DNA from: Marispirochaeta aestuarii
Lineage (GTDB): Bacteria; Spirochaetota; Spirochaetia; JC444; Marispirochaetaceae
DNA: 64,000 nt
Direction: 5' to 3'
Assembly: GCF_002087085.1 (NCBI RefSeq)
Contig: NZ_MWQY01000017.1
Coordinates: forward strand, 36,097-100,096
Positions 8,791 through 17,551 of this stretch are shown in pieces (position 1 is the first letter of the stretch; the number at the start of each line of letters is the position of its first letter). The notes below the pieces were generated by a model, which did no database searches, was not told where the DNA came from, and saw only the letters and a list, made by a program, of their open reading frames with translations. A program made the translations under genes and the position numbers.

Positions 8791-8820
8791 ACTGTAGTAC
8801 GAGCCAATTCCTCTGGTCAA
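8791..8820 (-). promoter_or_regulatory. candidate promoter of hisD-folC-hisC
   Basis: Reading the minus strand, TTGACC (8820-8815) is followed after 18 nt by TACAGT (8796-8791). Transcription would give a short leader carrying the hisD Shine-Dalgarno GGAGG. The -35 overlaps that of the divergent folP promoter, so the two promoters may compete. Confidence 0.45.
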
Positions 8821-8842
8821 TACAGAACCTTTTTCTTATAAT
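8814..8842 (+). promoter_or_regulatory. candidate folP promoter, leaderless arrangement
   Basis: TGGTCA (8814-8819), 17 nt, then a consensus TATAAT (8837-8842). The -10 box ends 7 nt before the ATG at 8850, so transcription would begin at or next to the start codon. No Shine-Dalgarno precedes that ATG. Confidence 0.55.
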
Positions 8843-8849
8843 GACGCTG

Positions 8850-9701
8850 ATGTGTGTTCCAGATCATCCTGCGGATATTGATTTTTTCCCCAAGCCCCTG
8901 GTCATGGGTATAATAAATTGTACCCCCGATTCCTTTTTCCCCTCATCCCGGGCCGCCGCTCTGGCGGATGCCTCCAGAAAAGCGAGACAGCTGATTGCGG
9001 AGGGTGCTCACATCCTCGACCTGGGAGGGGAATCGTCCCGGCCGGGAGCCGATTATGTGGATGAGGCCGAAGAGCTGCGCAGGGTCATTCCCGTGGTGGA
9101 GGAGATCCGGAAAACCTCTCAGATCCCCATCAGCATCGATACCCGGAAAGCCGGCGTCGCAGAGGCTGCCTTTAAGGCGGGTGCCGACATTATCAATGAT
9201 ATCTCCGCTCTGCAGGATGATGCAGCCATGGCAGGGATAATAGCGGATTATGGCGGATACGTCGTCCTGATGCATAAAAAGGGCAGCCCCCGGGATATGC
9301 AGCTTGAACCCCACTACGTGAACGTCCTGGATGAGGTACTGGCCGAGCTACAGCTGGCGGTGGAGAAGGCTCTGAGGGCGGGTATTAAAAAGGAGAAGAT
9401 TATTCTCGATCCGGGAATAGGCTTCGGCAAGCGGCATCAGGATAATCTCGACCTTCTCAGAAATATACCCCGGATCAACGAGCTGGGATATCCGGTGCTG
9501 ATAGGTCATTCGAGAAAATCCTTCCTGGAAAAGATTTGCGGCCGTGGGGTGGACGAGCGGATTTATGCAAGCATAAGCGCCGGGGTACTGGCTCAACTGA
9601 AGGGTGCCGCTGTACTGCGGGTTCATGATGTGGCCGCGACCCTGGATGCCGCAGCGGTCGTGCGGGCTGTAGAAGGAGAAGGCACTGTATGGAGTGGCTG
9701 A
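8850..9701 (+). CDS. folP: dihydropteroate synthase
   Basis: A TIM-barrel enzyme of about 283 residues joining pABA to dihydropterin pyrophosphate. LVMGIINCTPDSFFP (motif I), GAHILDLGGESSRPGA, SIDTRK and LIGHSRKSFL are all present. Start choice: the frame is open much further upstream, but a TATAAT at 8837-8842 makes ATG 8850 the first codon of the predicted transcript. ATG 8841 lies within the -10 box. The gene overlaps cdaA by 13 nt and leads a long plus-strand gene chain. Confidence 0.93.
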   Translation: MCVPDHPADIDFFPKPLVMGIINCTPDSFFPSSRAAALADASRKARQLIAEGAHILDLGGESSRPGADYVDEAEELRRVIPVVEEIRKTSQIPISIDTRKAGVAEAAFKAGADIINDISALQDDAAMAGIIADYGGYVVLMHKKGSPRDMQLEPHYVNVLDEVLAELQLAVEKALRAGIKKEKIILDPGIGFGKRHQDNLDLLRNIPRINELGYPVLIGHSRKSFLEKICGRGVDERIYASISAGVLAQLKGAAVLRVHDVAATLDAAAVVRAVEGEGTVWSG

Positions 9702-10492
9702 ACCAGATCTGGCTCTTCCGGGATGTAATCCGTCCCCTTCTGGATATCCTCATTCTCTCCTTTATTATCTATCAGATTTACCAGATCCTCGTTCAGACCA
9801 GGGCCATTCAGCTGGTAAAGGGTGCCTTTCTGATGACCCTGATCTATGTTCTGGCCTTTTTCCTGGAGCTTTCCACCCTGCTGTGGATCATGAACGGTCT
9901 TGCCACGGTTCTTGTCATTATTATCGCCATCGTATTTCAGCCGGAACTGCGGAATATTTTTACCACCATCGGCCGGGGAGAGTGGCTCAGACTGCAGAAC
10001 AGGGGTACTTCCTACCAGCTGGACAGTGTTCTGAATGCCGTGGAGGTTCTTTCCGGGAGGCAGAGGGGTGCGCTCATCGTATTCAGCCTCAAGGTCGGCT
10101 TAAAGAATATAATCGAAACCGGCACCCGCCTGAATGCGGACATCAGTTCTTCCCTGATCCTGACGATCTTCGGCCATGATACTCCCCTGCATGACGGGGC
10201 CATTGTTCTCCAGGGGGGAGAGATCGTTTCCGCCGGCTGTTTTCTTCCCCTCTCAGAGCAGTCGGACATCCGCCGCAGCTTTGGAACCCGCCACCGGGCG
10301 GCCCTGGGGCTGGCGGAAGAGACCGATGCCGCGGTTCTTATCGTGTCCGAAGAGACCGGCGCTATTTCCCTGGCCTATAACGCCAATCTCTACTACGATC
10401 TTACAGTCCAGGAGGTTCGCCTGACCTTGAGACGACTCCTGAACATCCACGAGGATGAACGGGAAGAGGAGGCTGCCGCAATTGAATCCTAG
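9689..10492 (+). CDS. cdaA: diadenylate cyclase CdaA (DAC/DisA_N domain)
   Basis: A 267-residue membrane-bound enzyme making c-di-AMP from two ATP. Three hydrophobic helices (about 12-34, 42-62 and 66-86) precede the DAC domain, which contains the catalytic DGA (169-171) and RHR (201-203) motifs. The size and layout are those of CdaA rather than DisA. It overlaps folP by 13 nt and cdaR by 38 nt. The partner CdaR follows, but glmM, the third gene in many Firmicutes operons, does not. Confidence 0.95.
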   Translation: MEWLNQIWLFRDVIRPLLDILILSFIIYQIYQILVQTRAIQLVKGAFLMTLIYVLAFFLELSTLLWIMNGLATVLVIIIAIVFQPELRNIFTTIGRGEWLRLQNRGTSYQLDSVLNAVEVLSGRQRGALIVFSLKVGLKNIIETGTRLNADISSSLILTIFGHDTPLHDGAIVLQGGEIVSAGCFLPLSEQSDIRRSFGTRHRAALGLAEETDAAVLIVSEETGAISLAYNANLYYDLTVQEVRLTLRRLLNIHEDEREEEAAAIES

Positions 10493-11444
10493 ACAGCTGC
10501 TTGAACGCATAGCCCATAACTGGCCGGTAAAGGTTCTGTCCGTAGCCCTGGCGGTGCTTCTTTTTCTGTTCTACAGAATATCAAGCCTGGAGGAACGTTT
10601 TTTCAGTGTACCCCTGGATCTCAGGATCAACGAAAACCTGGTACCCGCAGGTCCCTATCCGCGAAACGCCAGGGTTACAATCCGCGGTGACCAGGAAGCT
10701 GTATTCAATATTATCGAGGACGATATACAGGTTTTCGCCGACTTTACCGATTTCCGGCGGGAGGGTGTCTTCAGGGCCCCCCTGCAGTATCACAGGCAGG
10801 GTACTGCCCTTAACGTTGATTATCTTGAAATAAGTGTTGAACCGGTTGAGTTGAGGCTGGAACTGGAAGAAAAACGGGAGAAGATAGTGGATGTCGTTCC
10901 CAACATTGTCGGTTATCCGGCCCGGGGCTACGAGCTCGGACAGTATTTCGTTTCCCCCGAAAAGATCCGTATAGAAGGCCCGAAAAGCAGCGTACAGGAT
11001 CTGCGGTCCATCATGACCGATCCCATCGATCTCACCAATCTGCGCAGTTCCATAACCCTCAAAGTCGGTTTTGAAACAGCCCCCGAGGATATGCTCCGTT
11101 TTCCCGATTTCAAGGAAGTCGAATTCCGGGGCATTATTCAGGAGACCCGGCTTATCAGAACCTTCGATAACATCGATATACTGGTGCTGGATATGGACGA
11201 TGAGTTCAGAATCAGTTCCGAGATTCCGGAGGGCAGTATCAAATTCCAGGGAACCCAGCTCGTTCTTGAAACCGTCAATCCTGAGGATTTTTCCCTGGTT
11301 ATTGATGGAAGTTTTATATCTTCCCCCGGAAGCTACCGCCTCGCCGTGGAAGCCGAGGTTCCTTCCGACATACTGATATTAAGTTACGAACCCGAAGAGA
11401 TAAACCTGAGGGTTGAAGCGGCGGACGAGACGGAGGGTTTATGA
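10455..11444 (+). CDS. cdaR: YbbR-domain protein, CdaA regulator CdaR
   Basis: A 329-residue protein with one N-terminal membrane helix (about 27-45) and an extracytoplasmic region built of YbbR repeats; motifs such as PVPLDLRINENL and IRIEGPKSSVQDL recur. CdaR interacts with CdaA at the membrane and modulates c-di-AMP synthesis in other bacteria. The 38-nt overlap with cdaA supports tight coupling. The ATG at 10455 places the basic N-terminus before the helix. The family call is firm; the direction of regulation is unknown here. Confidence 0.88.
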   Translation: MNGKRRLPQLNPRQLLERIAHNWPVKVLSVALAVLLFLFYRISSLEERFFSVPLDLRINENLVPAGPYPRNARVTIRGDQEAVFNIIEDDIQVFADFTDFRREGVFRAPLQYHRQGTALNVDYLEISVEPVELRLELEEKREKIVDVVPNIVGYPARGYELGQYFVSPEKIRIEGPKSSVQDLRSIMTDPIDLTNLRSSITLKVGFETAPEDMLRFPDFKEVEFRGIIQETRLIRTFDNIDILVLDMDDEFRISSEIPEGSIKFQGTQLVLETVNPEDFSLVIDGSFISSPGSYRLAVEAEVPSDILILSYEPEEINLRVEAADETEGL

Positions 11445-11821
11445 TCCTGGGAATAGGAGTCGATATTGTGCATGTCAACCGCATGGCCCATTGGCTTGAA
11501 AGGCCGGAACTGATGCACCGTTTTTTTCACCCTTCGGAAATCGAAGATGCCCTGAGACGGGGAAAATCTTCCGCTCTGTCTCTGGCCGCCCGTTTCGCCG
11601 CCAAGGAAGCTTTCGGCAAAGCCCTGGGTACGGGACTGCACGGACTGATCCTGAAAGAGATACGGGTAAAAAACAACCGTTACGGCAAACCGGATATCGA
11701 GCTCCTGGGGAGGGCGAAAAAAACCCTGGAGGAGATGGGAGGCAAGACTATCCATCTTACCATGACCCATGAACGGGACAACGCTGTTGCCATGGTGGTT
11801 CTCGAAGGAGAGGGACAATGA
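11441..11821 (+). CDS. acpS: holo-[acyl-carrier-protein] synthase
   Basis: A 126-residue AcpS, which transfers 4'-phosphopantetheine from CoA to a serine of acyl carrier protein. The N-terminal GIGVDIV gives the Mg-binding Asp, and RFAAKEAFGKALG gives the second acidic metal ligand. Length is normal. ATGA overlaps link it to cdaR upstream and to the DUF2225 gene downstream. Confidence 0.95.
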   Translation: MILGIGVDIVHVNRMAHWLERPELMHRFFHPSEIEDALRRGKSSALSLAARFAAKEAFGKALGTGLHGLILKEIRVKNNRYGKPDIELLGRAKKTLEEMGGKTIHLTMTHERDNAVAMVVLEGEGQ

Positions 11822-12669
11822 ACAAGACCTCATTTTTTTCGAAAAAACCGATCTCCTGTCCTGTATGCGGTTCCAGCTTCCACCGGGAAGAGATGCTCAC
11901 CGGAAGCGGACGCCTGATCGCAGGGAATCTTACTGAAGAACTCCGCCGGCTGTACGAGGTAAACAAAAAATTCGGAGAGGTGAATCCCCTGGTTTACCCG
12001 ATTACCGTCTGTCCCTCCTGTTTTTTTGCCGCCTATCCGGCTGATTTTTCCGATGTTCCCCTTGAATCGGTTCCGGAACTCAAGAAAAACAGCGAAAAAC
12101 GGGTGGCGGTTATACGTCCCATATTTCCCGAGCTGGAATTTCGTGAACCCCGGGGCCTTAAGGAGGGAGTGGCCGCCTACTATTTTGCCCTGATGTGCTA
12201 CGATTACTTTCCGAAGTTTACGGCCCCGACAATCAAGCAGGGGCTCTCATCCCTGAGGGCGGCCTGGCTGTGTAACGATCTGCACACCGCGATGCCCAAC
12301 GAAAACTACGACTATATGGCCAGGCTCTTTTACCGGAAAGCGCGTTTTTTCTACACCCTCGCGGTGGAATACGAATCCGATGGAACCGAGAGCCTGGGAA
12401 ATGCCGGCAATCTGGGACCGGATCTGGATAAAAACTACGGTTACGACGGGGTCCTCTATCTTGCCTCCTACCTTGAATATATGTACGGTCCCCAGGAGGA
12501 TCCGGAAAAGCGGGAGAAGTCTCTGCATCTGGCAAAACGTATTGTTGCCAGGATATTCGGTATGGGCAAAGCCACCAAGAGCAAGCCGGAGGCAATACTG
12601 AACTGCTCCCGGGATCTTTTTGATTCCATAAACGAGGCCTTGAAGGAGTTCGGGGGGGCTGATGCCTAG
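11818..12669 (+). CDS. DUF2225 protein
   Basis: A 283-residue soluble protein of the DUF2225 family. An N-terminal zinc-ribbon-like pair is visible: CPVCG at about residue 19 and CPSC at about 67. The remainder is helical, with repeated tyrosine-rich YYFALMCYDYF and ARLFYRKARFFYTLA segments resembling TPR helices. Function is unknown. It overlaps acpS by 4 nt and truA by 8 nt, so it is made with housekeeping enzymes, but that alone does not assign a role. Confidence 0.75.
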   Translation: MNKTSFFSKKPISCPVCGSSFHREEMLTGSGRLIAGNLTEELRRLYEVNKKFGEVNPLVYPITVCPSCFFAAYPADFSDVPLESVPELKKNSEKRVAVIRPIFPELEFREPRGLKEGVAAYYFALMCYDYFPKFTAPTIKQGLSSLRAAWLCNDLHTAMPNENYDYMARLFYRKARFFYTLAVEYESDGTESLGNAGNLGPDLDKNYGYDGVLYLASYLEYMYGPQEDPEKREKSLHLAKRIVARIFGMGKATKSKPEAILNCSRDLFDSINEALKEFGGADA

Positions 12670-13399
12670 AATCCGTCTGGATCTGAGTTACGACGGAACC
12701 ATGTTCTGCGGATGGCAGCTTCAGAAAAACGACCCCTCCGTTCAGGGGAGTCTGGAATCCGCCCTGCAGAAGCTGACCGGCGGGGAACTCAGGGTTATCG
12801 GATCAGGAAGAACCGATTCAGGGGTCCACGCCCTTAACCAGACCGCCCATTTCGACTGCGAAGCGTCGATTCCTCCTGAAAAGTATGCCCCTGCTCTGAA
12901 CAGTCTTCTGCCCCGGGGAGTGAGGATCTACAGAAGCTCTGAAGTCCCTGATGATTTTCATGCCCGATTCAGCGCGCGGCGAAGAACATATCGATACCTG
13001 ATTAAAACCGGACAGGAACGGAGCCCCTTCTGTGACGGCCGGATGTATCATATCCGTCATTCTCCGGATATTGTCAGGCTCAATGATCTGGCGGCGCCTC
13101 TTGTGGGGACCCACGATTTTACCACCTTCACCGCCGCCGGCGATGCCTCGGAATCCAGGGTTCGTAAAATCGAGGCAGCGAGTTTTTTCCCCCGGCGGGG
13201 ACTTATCATGTTTCAGATAAGCGGTAACGCTTTTCTCTGGCGTATGGTACGATCAATTGTCGGAACCATACTGGATTTTGAACTGAAGAAAGAAGAGCAA
13301 GAGAGTATCCGGGATATATTGCTTTCCAGGGACCGCAGTCTCGCCGGACCTACGGCCCCGGCCCCGGCCCTGTATCTCTACAAGGTATATTATGAATAG
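12662..13399 (+). CDS. truA: tRNA pseudouridine(38-40) synthase
   Basis: A 245-residue TruA that isomerises uridines 38-40 in the anticodon stem. YDGTMFCGWQLQ and the catalytic GSGRTDSGVHA (catalytic Asp) are present, and NAFLWRMVRSIVGT is the conserved C-terminal signature. It overlaps its neighbours by 8 nt on each side. Confidence 0.95.
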   Translation: MPRIRLDLSYDGTMFCGWQLQKNDPSVQGSLESALQKLTGGELRVIGSGRTDSGVHALNQTAHFDCEASIPPEKYAPALNSLLPRGVRIYRSSEVPDDFHARFSARRRTYRYLIKTGQERSPFCDGRMYHIRHSPDIVRLNDLAAPLVGTHDFTTFTAAGDASESRVRKIEAASFFPRRGLIMFQISGNAFLWRMVRSIVGTILDFELKKEEQESIRDILLSRDRSLAGPTAPAPALYLYKVYYE

Positions 13400-14099
13400 C
13401 ATTCTGTCTAAATATCGCGACATTCTCGACAATTTTGAAGATCTCGAGGCCGGCGGCTATCGCAGGGAACACGGCACAGAAACCGGTGTCCTGCGTCTGT
13501 CGGGGAGGGCAAAACCGGAAGAAGCTCCGGTACAGGACCTCTCCTCCTGCAGCCTGGAGGAACTTGCCGGACTGATCCGCCGATGCAGCGCCTGTCCTCT
13601 TGGTTCCCTGCGAAAAAACGCGGTTCCCGGCGAGGGGAGCAGCAAGCCGGAGGTAATGCTTATCGGAGAGGCCCCGGGAGGACAGGAAGATGAAAGCGGA
13701 AAAACCTTTGTGGGAGCCGCCGGGAAATATCTGGACAAGTGGCTTGATGCGGTTCACCTGTCCAGGGACAGGAACGTTTTCATCGCCAATGTGATAAAAT
13801 GCCGCCCTCCCGGCAACCGTGACCCTGAAGAGTCGGAGATGAAAAGCTGTTTTCCCTATCTGTTGGCCCAGATCGAACTGCTCAAACCCAGGGCAATTCT
13901 GTGCCTGGGGCGTTTCGCAGGAAGAAAGATCACCGGAATGGAAACGAGCCTCAGGAACATGCGGGAAAAGGTCCATTCCTTCAAGGACATCCCCGTGATA
14001 GTCACCTACCATCCCAGTGCCGTACTCAGGAATCCCGAACTCCGCCGACCGGTATGGGATGATCTGAGGCGGCTCTCAGGACTTATCGGTCAGGGATGA
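13392..14099 (+). CDS. uracil-DNA glycosylase, family 4 (Fe-S)
   Basis: A 235-residue family-4 UDG, which removes uracil from DNA. An N-terminal extension of about 60 residues precedes the core. GEAPGGQED is motif 1 and HPSAVLR is motif 2. Cysteines at CSACP, CRPP and CFPYL fit the four-Cys [4Fe-4S] cluster pattern. It overlaps truA by 8 nt and precedes priA, so a repair gene and a replication-restart gene are adjacent. The start is the first ATG; the low-similarity N-terminus may be longer than needed. Confidence 0.9.
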   Translation: MNSILSKYRDILDNFEDLEAGGYRREHGTETGVLRLSGRAKPEEAPVQDLSSCSLEELAGLIRRCSACPLGSLRKNAVPGEGSSKPEVMLIGEAPGGQEDESGKTFVGAAGKYLDKWLDAVHLSRDRNVFIANVIKCRPPGNRDPEESEMKSCFPYLLAQIELLKPRAILCLGRFAGRKITGMETSLRNMREKVHSFKDIPVIVTYHPSAVLRNPELRRPVWDDLRRLSGLIGQG

Positions 14100-14118
14100 C
14101 CGGAGAACGGATTCCACA

Positions 14119-16065
14119 GTGTTTGCCGAAGTCGCTTTAAACCTGCCTCTGAACAAAACCTTTACCTACAGGCTCCCGGATGATATGAACGCAGGTCCCG
14201 GATACCGGGTGGAGGTCGACTTTCGGAGGCGTAAGGTCGTCGCCTTCGTGCTTTCCGTTTCTCCGGATCCTCCTTCCGGAGATTTTACCCTCAAGGATAT
14301 CCTCCGGGTCCTGGATAATGAGCCTGTTTTCGGCGAATCCGAAGCAGACCTGGCCCGCTGGACGGCACGCCGCTATTTTTCTTCCGTCGGGGAGGTCCTG
14401 AGCAGCATGCTGCCGGGGGGAAAAAAGGAGAGCAGCATGCCTTCCATCCTGCCGGAGGATGATGTACCCCTCTCCGAATTTACCCTCTCCGATGAACAGC
14501 AGGACGCTGTCCGGGCAATCCTCGATCCGGATACCCGGCCGATCTATCTCTATGGAATAACGGGATCCGGTAAAACGGCGGTATTCTTTTCCGCCGCCAC
14601 AGAGGTGCTGAAACGGGGAGACGGCGTTATCTATCTCGTGCCGGAGATCTCACTCACCCACCAGATTGTACGGGAGGCGGTTTCCCGCTTCGGGAATATC
14701 GTTTCGGTCTGGCACTCCAGGATCACCCCGTCCCAGCGCCTCACGGAATGGAGAAGAATCAGAAGCGGTGAAGCAAGGCTTGTAATAGGTGCCAGGAGCG
14801 CTGTATTTGCTCCGGTCGCCAGGCTGGGACTTATCATTCTGGACGAAGAACATGAGGGCTCCTATAAATCCGGATCGAGCCCCCGCTATCATGCCCGGCA
14901 GATCGCCATGTACCGTACAAAAAAGGACGCTGCAAGCCTCGTTATGGGAAGCGCCACTCCCAGTGTGGAGGCCTCCTATCTTATGGAGCAGGGACAGTTG
15001 AGAACCCTCCATCTGACCCGGCGTCTCGCAGGCGGGGCACCCCCGCAGATGAAAATTCTGGATATGAGGGGAGAGAAGGGTGTAATCAGTGCTGAACTGG
15101 CCGCGGGTCTTAAACGAACCCTGGCCGACAAGCGTCAGGCGATTCTCTTTTTGAACCGCCGCGGTTTCTCCTATTTTTTCCACTGCAGGAGCTGCGGGTA
15201 CGAAATGCGCTGTGAACACTGCTCGGTGTCACTGACTTTTCATAAATCCCGGGGAATCATGCTCTGTCATTACTGCGGCTACCAGAGCCGCCCCGTACAG
15301 GTCTGTCCGGAATGCGGTTCCCTGGATGTCGGCTATTCCGGCTACGGAACGGAGGGAATAGAAGAGGAAATCGCCGCCCTTTTCCCCGACGCACGGATAG
15401 CCCGTGTGGATACCGATTCGGTGAGCAGAAAGGGAAGTCTCAGGAAAATCCTGGGCGATTTCCGGCAGGGAAAACTGGATATTCTCCTGGGGACCCAGAT
15501 GGTCGCCAAGGGGCTGAATTTTCCGGGCGTCCGTCTGGTGGGAATCGTAATGGCGGATACGACCCTGATGCTGCCTGATTTTCGCGCCGCCGAAAGAACC
15601 TTCGCTCTTCTGACCCAGGTTGCAGGAAGGGCCGGACGTTTCCATCCCGATGGCGAGGTTCTTATCCAGACCTTCCATGGCCAGGCACCGGCCATACGGC
15701 TGGCGGCTGAGAGCCGGCAGGAGGATTTCTATGAAGAGGAGCTGTCGGTTAGAAGGAGTCTCGGTTTTCCGCCCTTCGCCCGGCTTATACGAATCCTTTT
15801 CCGCGGCAAGAGAAGGGACAAGGTACTGGCTGCCTCCCGCCAGTTCTGCACCGCTCTGGAGCGGGATCTGCCCCGGGGGATCGATCTGCTTGGTCCCAGC
15901 GAAGCTCCCCTGGCGGTAATATCCGGCAATTACCGGATTCATGCCATCCTGAGGGGAGAAGAATTTCCCGTTCTTTACGATTTCTGCAGTTTCTTTCTCG
16001 AGCGGATCGATCCCCCTTCCGGGGTATACCGTGAGGTTGATGTGGATCCCGTCAGCCTGCTCTAG
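14119..16065 (+). CDS. priA: primosomal protein N' (replication restart helicase PriA)
   Basis: A 648-residue superfamily-2 helicase that recognises stalled forks and reloads the replisome. The N-terminal 3'-DNA-end-binding domain is followed by Walker A GITGSGKT, DEEH, and the zinc-binding insert with cysteine pairs CRSC, CEHC, CHYC and CPEC. Then come TQMVAKG and QVAGRAGR. The start is GTG at 14119, chosen because it lies right at the conserved FAEVALNLPL. A nearby ATG at 14096 is out of frame. Confidence 0.96.
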   Translation: MFAEVALNLPLNKTFTYRLPDDMNAGPGYRVEVDFRRRKVVAFVLSVSPDPPSGDFTLKDILRVLDNEPVFGESEADLARWTARRYFSSVGEVLSSMLPGGKKESSMPSILPEDDVPLSEFTLSDEQQDAVRAILDPDTRPIYLYGITGSGKTAVFFSAATEVLKRGDGVIYLVPEISLTHQIVREAVSRFGNIVSVWHSRITPSQRLTEWRRIRSGEARLVIGARSAVFAPVARLGLIILDEEHEGSYKSGSSPRYHARQIAMYRTKKDAASLVMGSATPSVEASYLMEQGQLRTLHLTRRLAGGAPPQMKILDMRGEKGVISAELAAGLKRTLADKRQAILFLNRRGFSYFFHCRSCGYEMRCEHCSVSLTFHKSRGIMLCHYCGYQSRPVQVCPECGSLDVGYSGYGTEGIEEEIAALFPDARIARVDTDSVSRKGSLRKILGDFRQGKLDILLGTQMVAKGLNFPGVRLVGIVMADTTLMLPDFRAAERTFALLTQVAGRAGRFHPDGEVLIQTFHGQAPAIRLAAESRQEDFYEEELSVRRSLGFPPFARLIRILFRGKRRDKVLAASRQFCTALERDLPRGIDLLGPSEAPLAVISGNYRIHAILRGEEFPVLYDFCSFFLERIDPPSGVYREVDVDPVSLL

Positions 16066-16074
16066 GGCGAAGAA

Positions 16075-16103
16075 TTGACCCTGTTCCTCCTTTTCGGTAC
16101 TAT
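16075..16103 (+). promoter_or_regulatory. candidate def promoter, leaderless arrangement
   Basis: TTGACC (16075-16080), 17 nt, TACTAT (16098-16103). The -10 box ends 6 nt before the def ATG at 16110, which has no Shine-Dalgarno. Transcription would start at the start codon. It lies in the 44-bp gap after priA. Confidence 0.55.
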
Positions 16104-16109
16104 TTCCTT

Positions 16110-16604
16110 ATGATGAATATTGTTACCCTCGGCGATGAAGTCCTGCGTGAAAAAAGTACCAGGGTCGAAGAATTCGACGATAATCTCCATCGCCTGATCG
16201 ATGATATGGCAAATCTCATGCGCGGGCAGGGAATAGGTCTGGCCGCCCCCCAGGTGGGTGTGTCCAAACGTCTTTTTATCTGTCAGCCCGAAGGACACAA
16301 GCTGTGGGTTTTTATCAACCCGGAGATTACCCTTACCTCGGAAGAACAGGGGGATTACGAGGAGGGCTGCCTGAGCATCCCCGGTATCTGGTCCGACGTT
16401 GTACGTCCTGTTCAGGTACAGATCCAGGCCTTCAACGAGAAGGGACGTCCCTTCCGTGTTGACGCCGATGGAATTCTCGCCCGGGTTATTCAGCACGAAC
16501 TTGACCACCTGAACGGCGTTCTGTTTATTGATCACCTTTCCGAGGCGAAACGGGACAAAGCGATCAGGGAGTACGCAAAAAAAAGCACCAAGAAGGCGGT
16601 ATGA
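16110..16604 (+). CDS. def: peptide deformylase
   Basis: A 164-residue metal-dependent deformylase that removes the N-formyl group from new proteins. All three motifs are intact: GIGLAAPQVG, EGCLS and QHELDH. It sits directly before fmt, which adds the formyl group (4-nt overlap), the usual pairing. A second ATG follows at 16113. The absence of a Shine-Dalgarno and the position of the upstream promoter suggest translation of a leaderless mRNA. Confidence 0.96.
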   Translation: MMNIVTLGDEVLREKSTRVEEFDDNLHRLIDDMANLMRGQGIGLAAPQVGVSKRLFICQPEGHKLWVFINPEITLTSEEQGDYEEGCLSIPGIWSDVVRPVQVQIQAFNEKGRPFRVDADGILARVIQHELDHLNGVLFIDHLSEAKRDKAIREYAKKSTKKAV

Positions 16605-17551
16605 GGATCCTTTTCGCCGGGACCCCCGAGATAGCCCTCCCTTCACTTGAAACCTTGAGCCGGGAGGGCCTTGTGGCCGCGGTCCTGACGAGTCCCGACG
16701 CCTCCAGGGGTCGTGGAAGAAGCCTCAGCCCCTCTCCGGTAAAAGCCCTGGCTCTGGATCTGAACTTACCGGTTTTTACCCCTGGCCGACTGGGGCGGGA
16801 AGCCCGGGAGGAAATCGCCGAAATCGGTGCTGATTTGTTGGCGGTGGTTGCCTACGGAAAGATTTTTGGTCCCCGTTTTCTTGAACTCTTCCCCTCCGGC
16901 GCAATCAACCTGCATCCTTCGCTTCTTCCCCGGCATCGAGGGCCTGCTCCCCTGCCATTTACAATTCTGGAGGGCGACGGAGAATGGGGCTTGAGCGTAC
17001 AGAGAATCGCCCTCGAGATGGATGCGGGGGATATCCTGCTTCAGAAGAGCTTCCCCCTTAAGGGGACCGAAACCACCGGGGTTCTCGGCGCCCTGGCGGC
17101 TGAGGAAGGTTCCGCCGCCATGCTCGAAGTGGTTCGGGAAATTGAAGCCGGCATTGAGAAGCCGGTTCCTCAGCGCCATCAGGATGCCACCTATTCCCGG
17201 CTCCTTACCAAAGAAGACGGCATGATAGACTGGAACCAATCCGCGGAAAAGATCGGTCGCATGGTCCGGGCCTTTAATCCCTGGCCGGGTGCATACACAG
17301 GTTTTCAGGACCAGAAGCTGACGATCTGGGAAGCCGCGGTCCTTCGGGAAAACAGCAGCCTCGGGGCGGGAAATGTGGCGGCAGTAGACAGGAAGAGGGG
17401 AATTTTGATACAAACTGGAGAAGGTCTCCTCGCTGTCCAGTCTCTGCAGCTGCAAGGGAAAAAGCGCCTTCCCTGGCAATCCTTCGTCAATGGCGTACGG
17501 GGGATCGAAGGATCGATTCTTGGAGGAACCAATGAAAAACTTCATGGCTAA
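16601..17551 (+). CDS. fmt: methionyl-tRNA formyltransferase
   Basis: A 316-residue enzyme that formylates initiator Met-tRNA with 10-formyl-THF. It has an N-terminal formyltransferase fold with INLHPSLLPRHRG, close to the usual SLLPRYRG motif, and a C-terminal tRNA-binding beta domain (from about 205; FNPWPGAYT). It is coupled to def by ATGA and overlaps the PASTA gene by 20 nt. Confidence 0.95.
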   Translation: MRILFAGTPEIALPSLETLSREGLVAAVLTSPDASRGRGRSLSPSPVKALALDLNLPVFTPGRLGREAREEIAEIGADLLAVVAYGKIFGPRFLELFPSGAINLHPSLLPRHRGPAPLPFTILEGDGEWGLSVQRIALEMDAGDILLQKSFPLKGTETTGVLGALAAEEGSAAMLEVVREIEAGIEKPVPQRHQDATYSRLLTKEDGMIDWNQSAEKIGRMVRAFNPWPGAYTGFQDQKLTIWEAAVLRENSSLGAGNVAAVDRKRGILIQTGEGLLAVQSLQLQGKKRLPWQSFVNGVRGIEGSILGGTNEKLHG

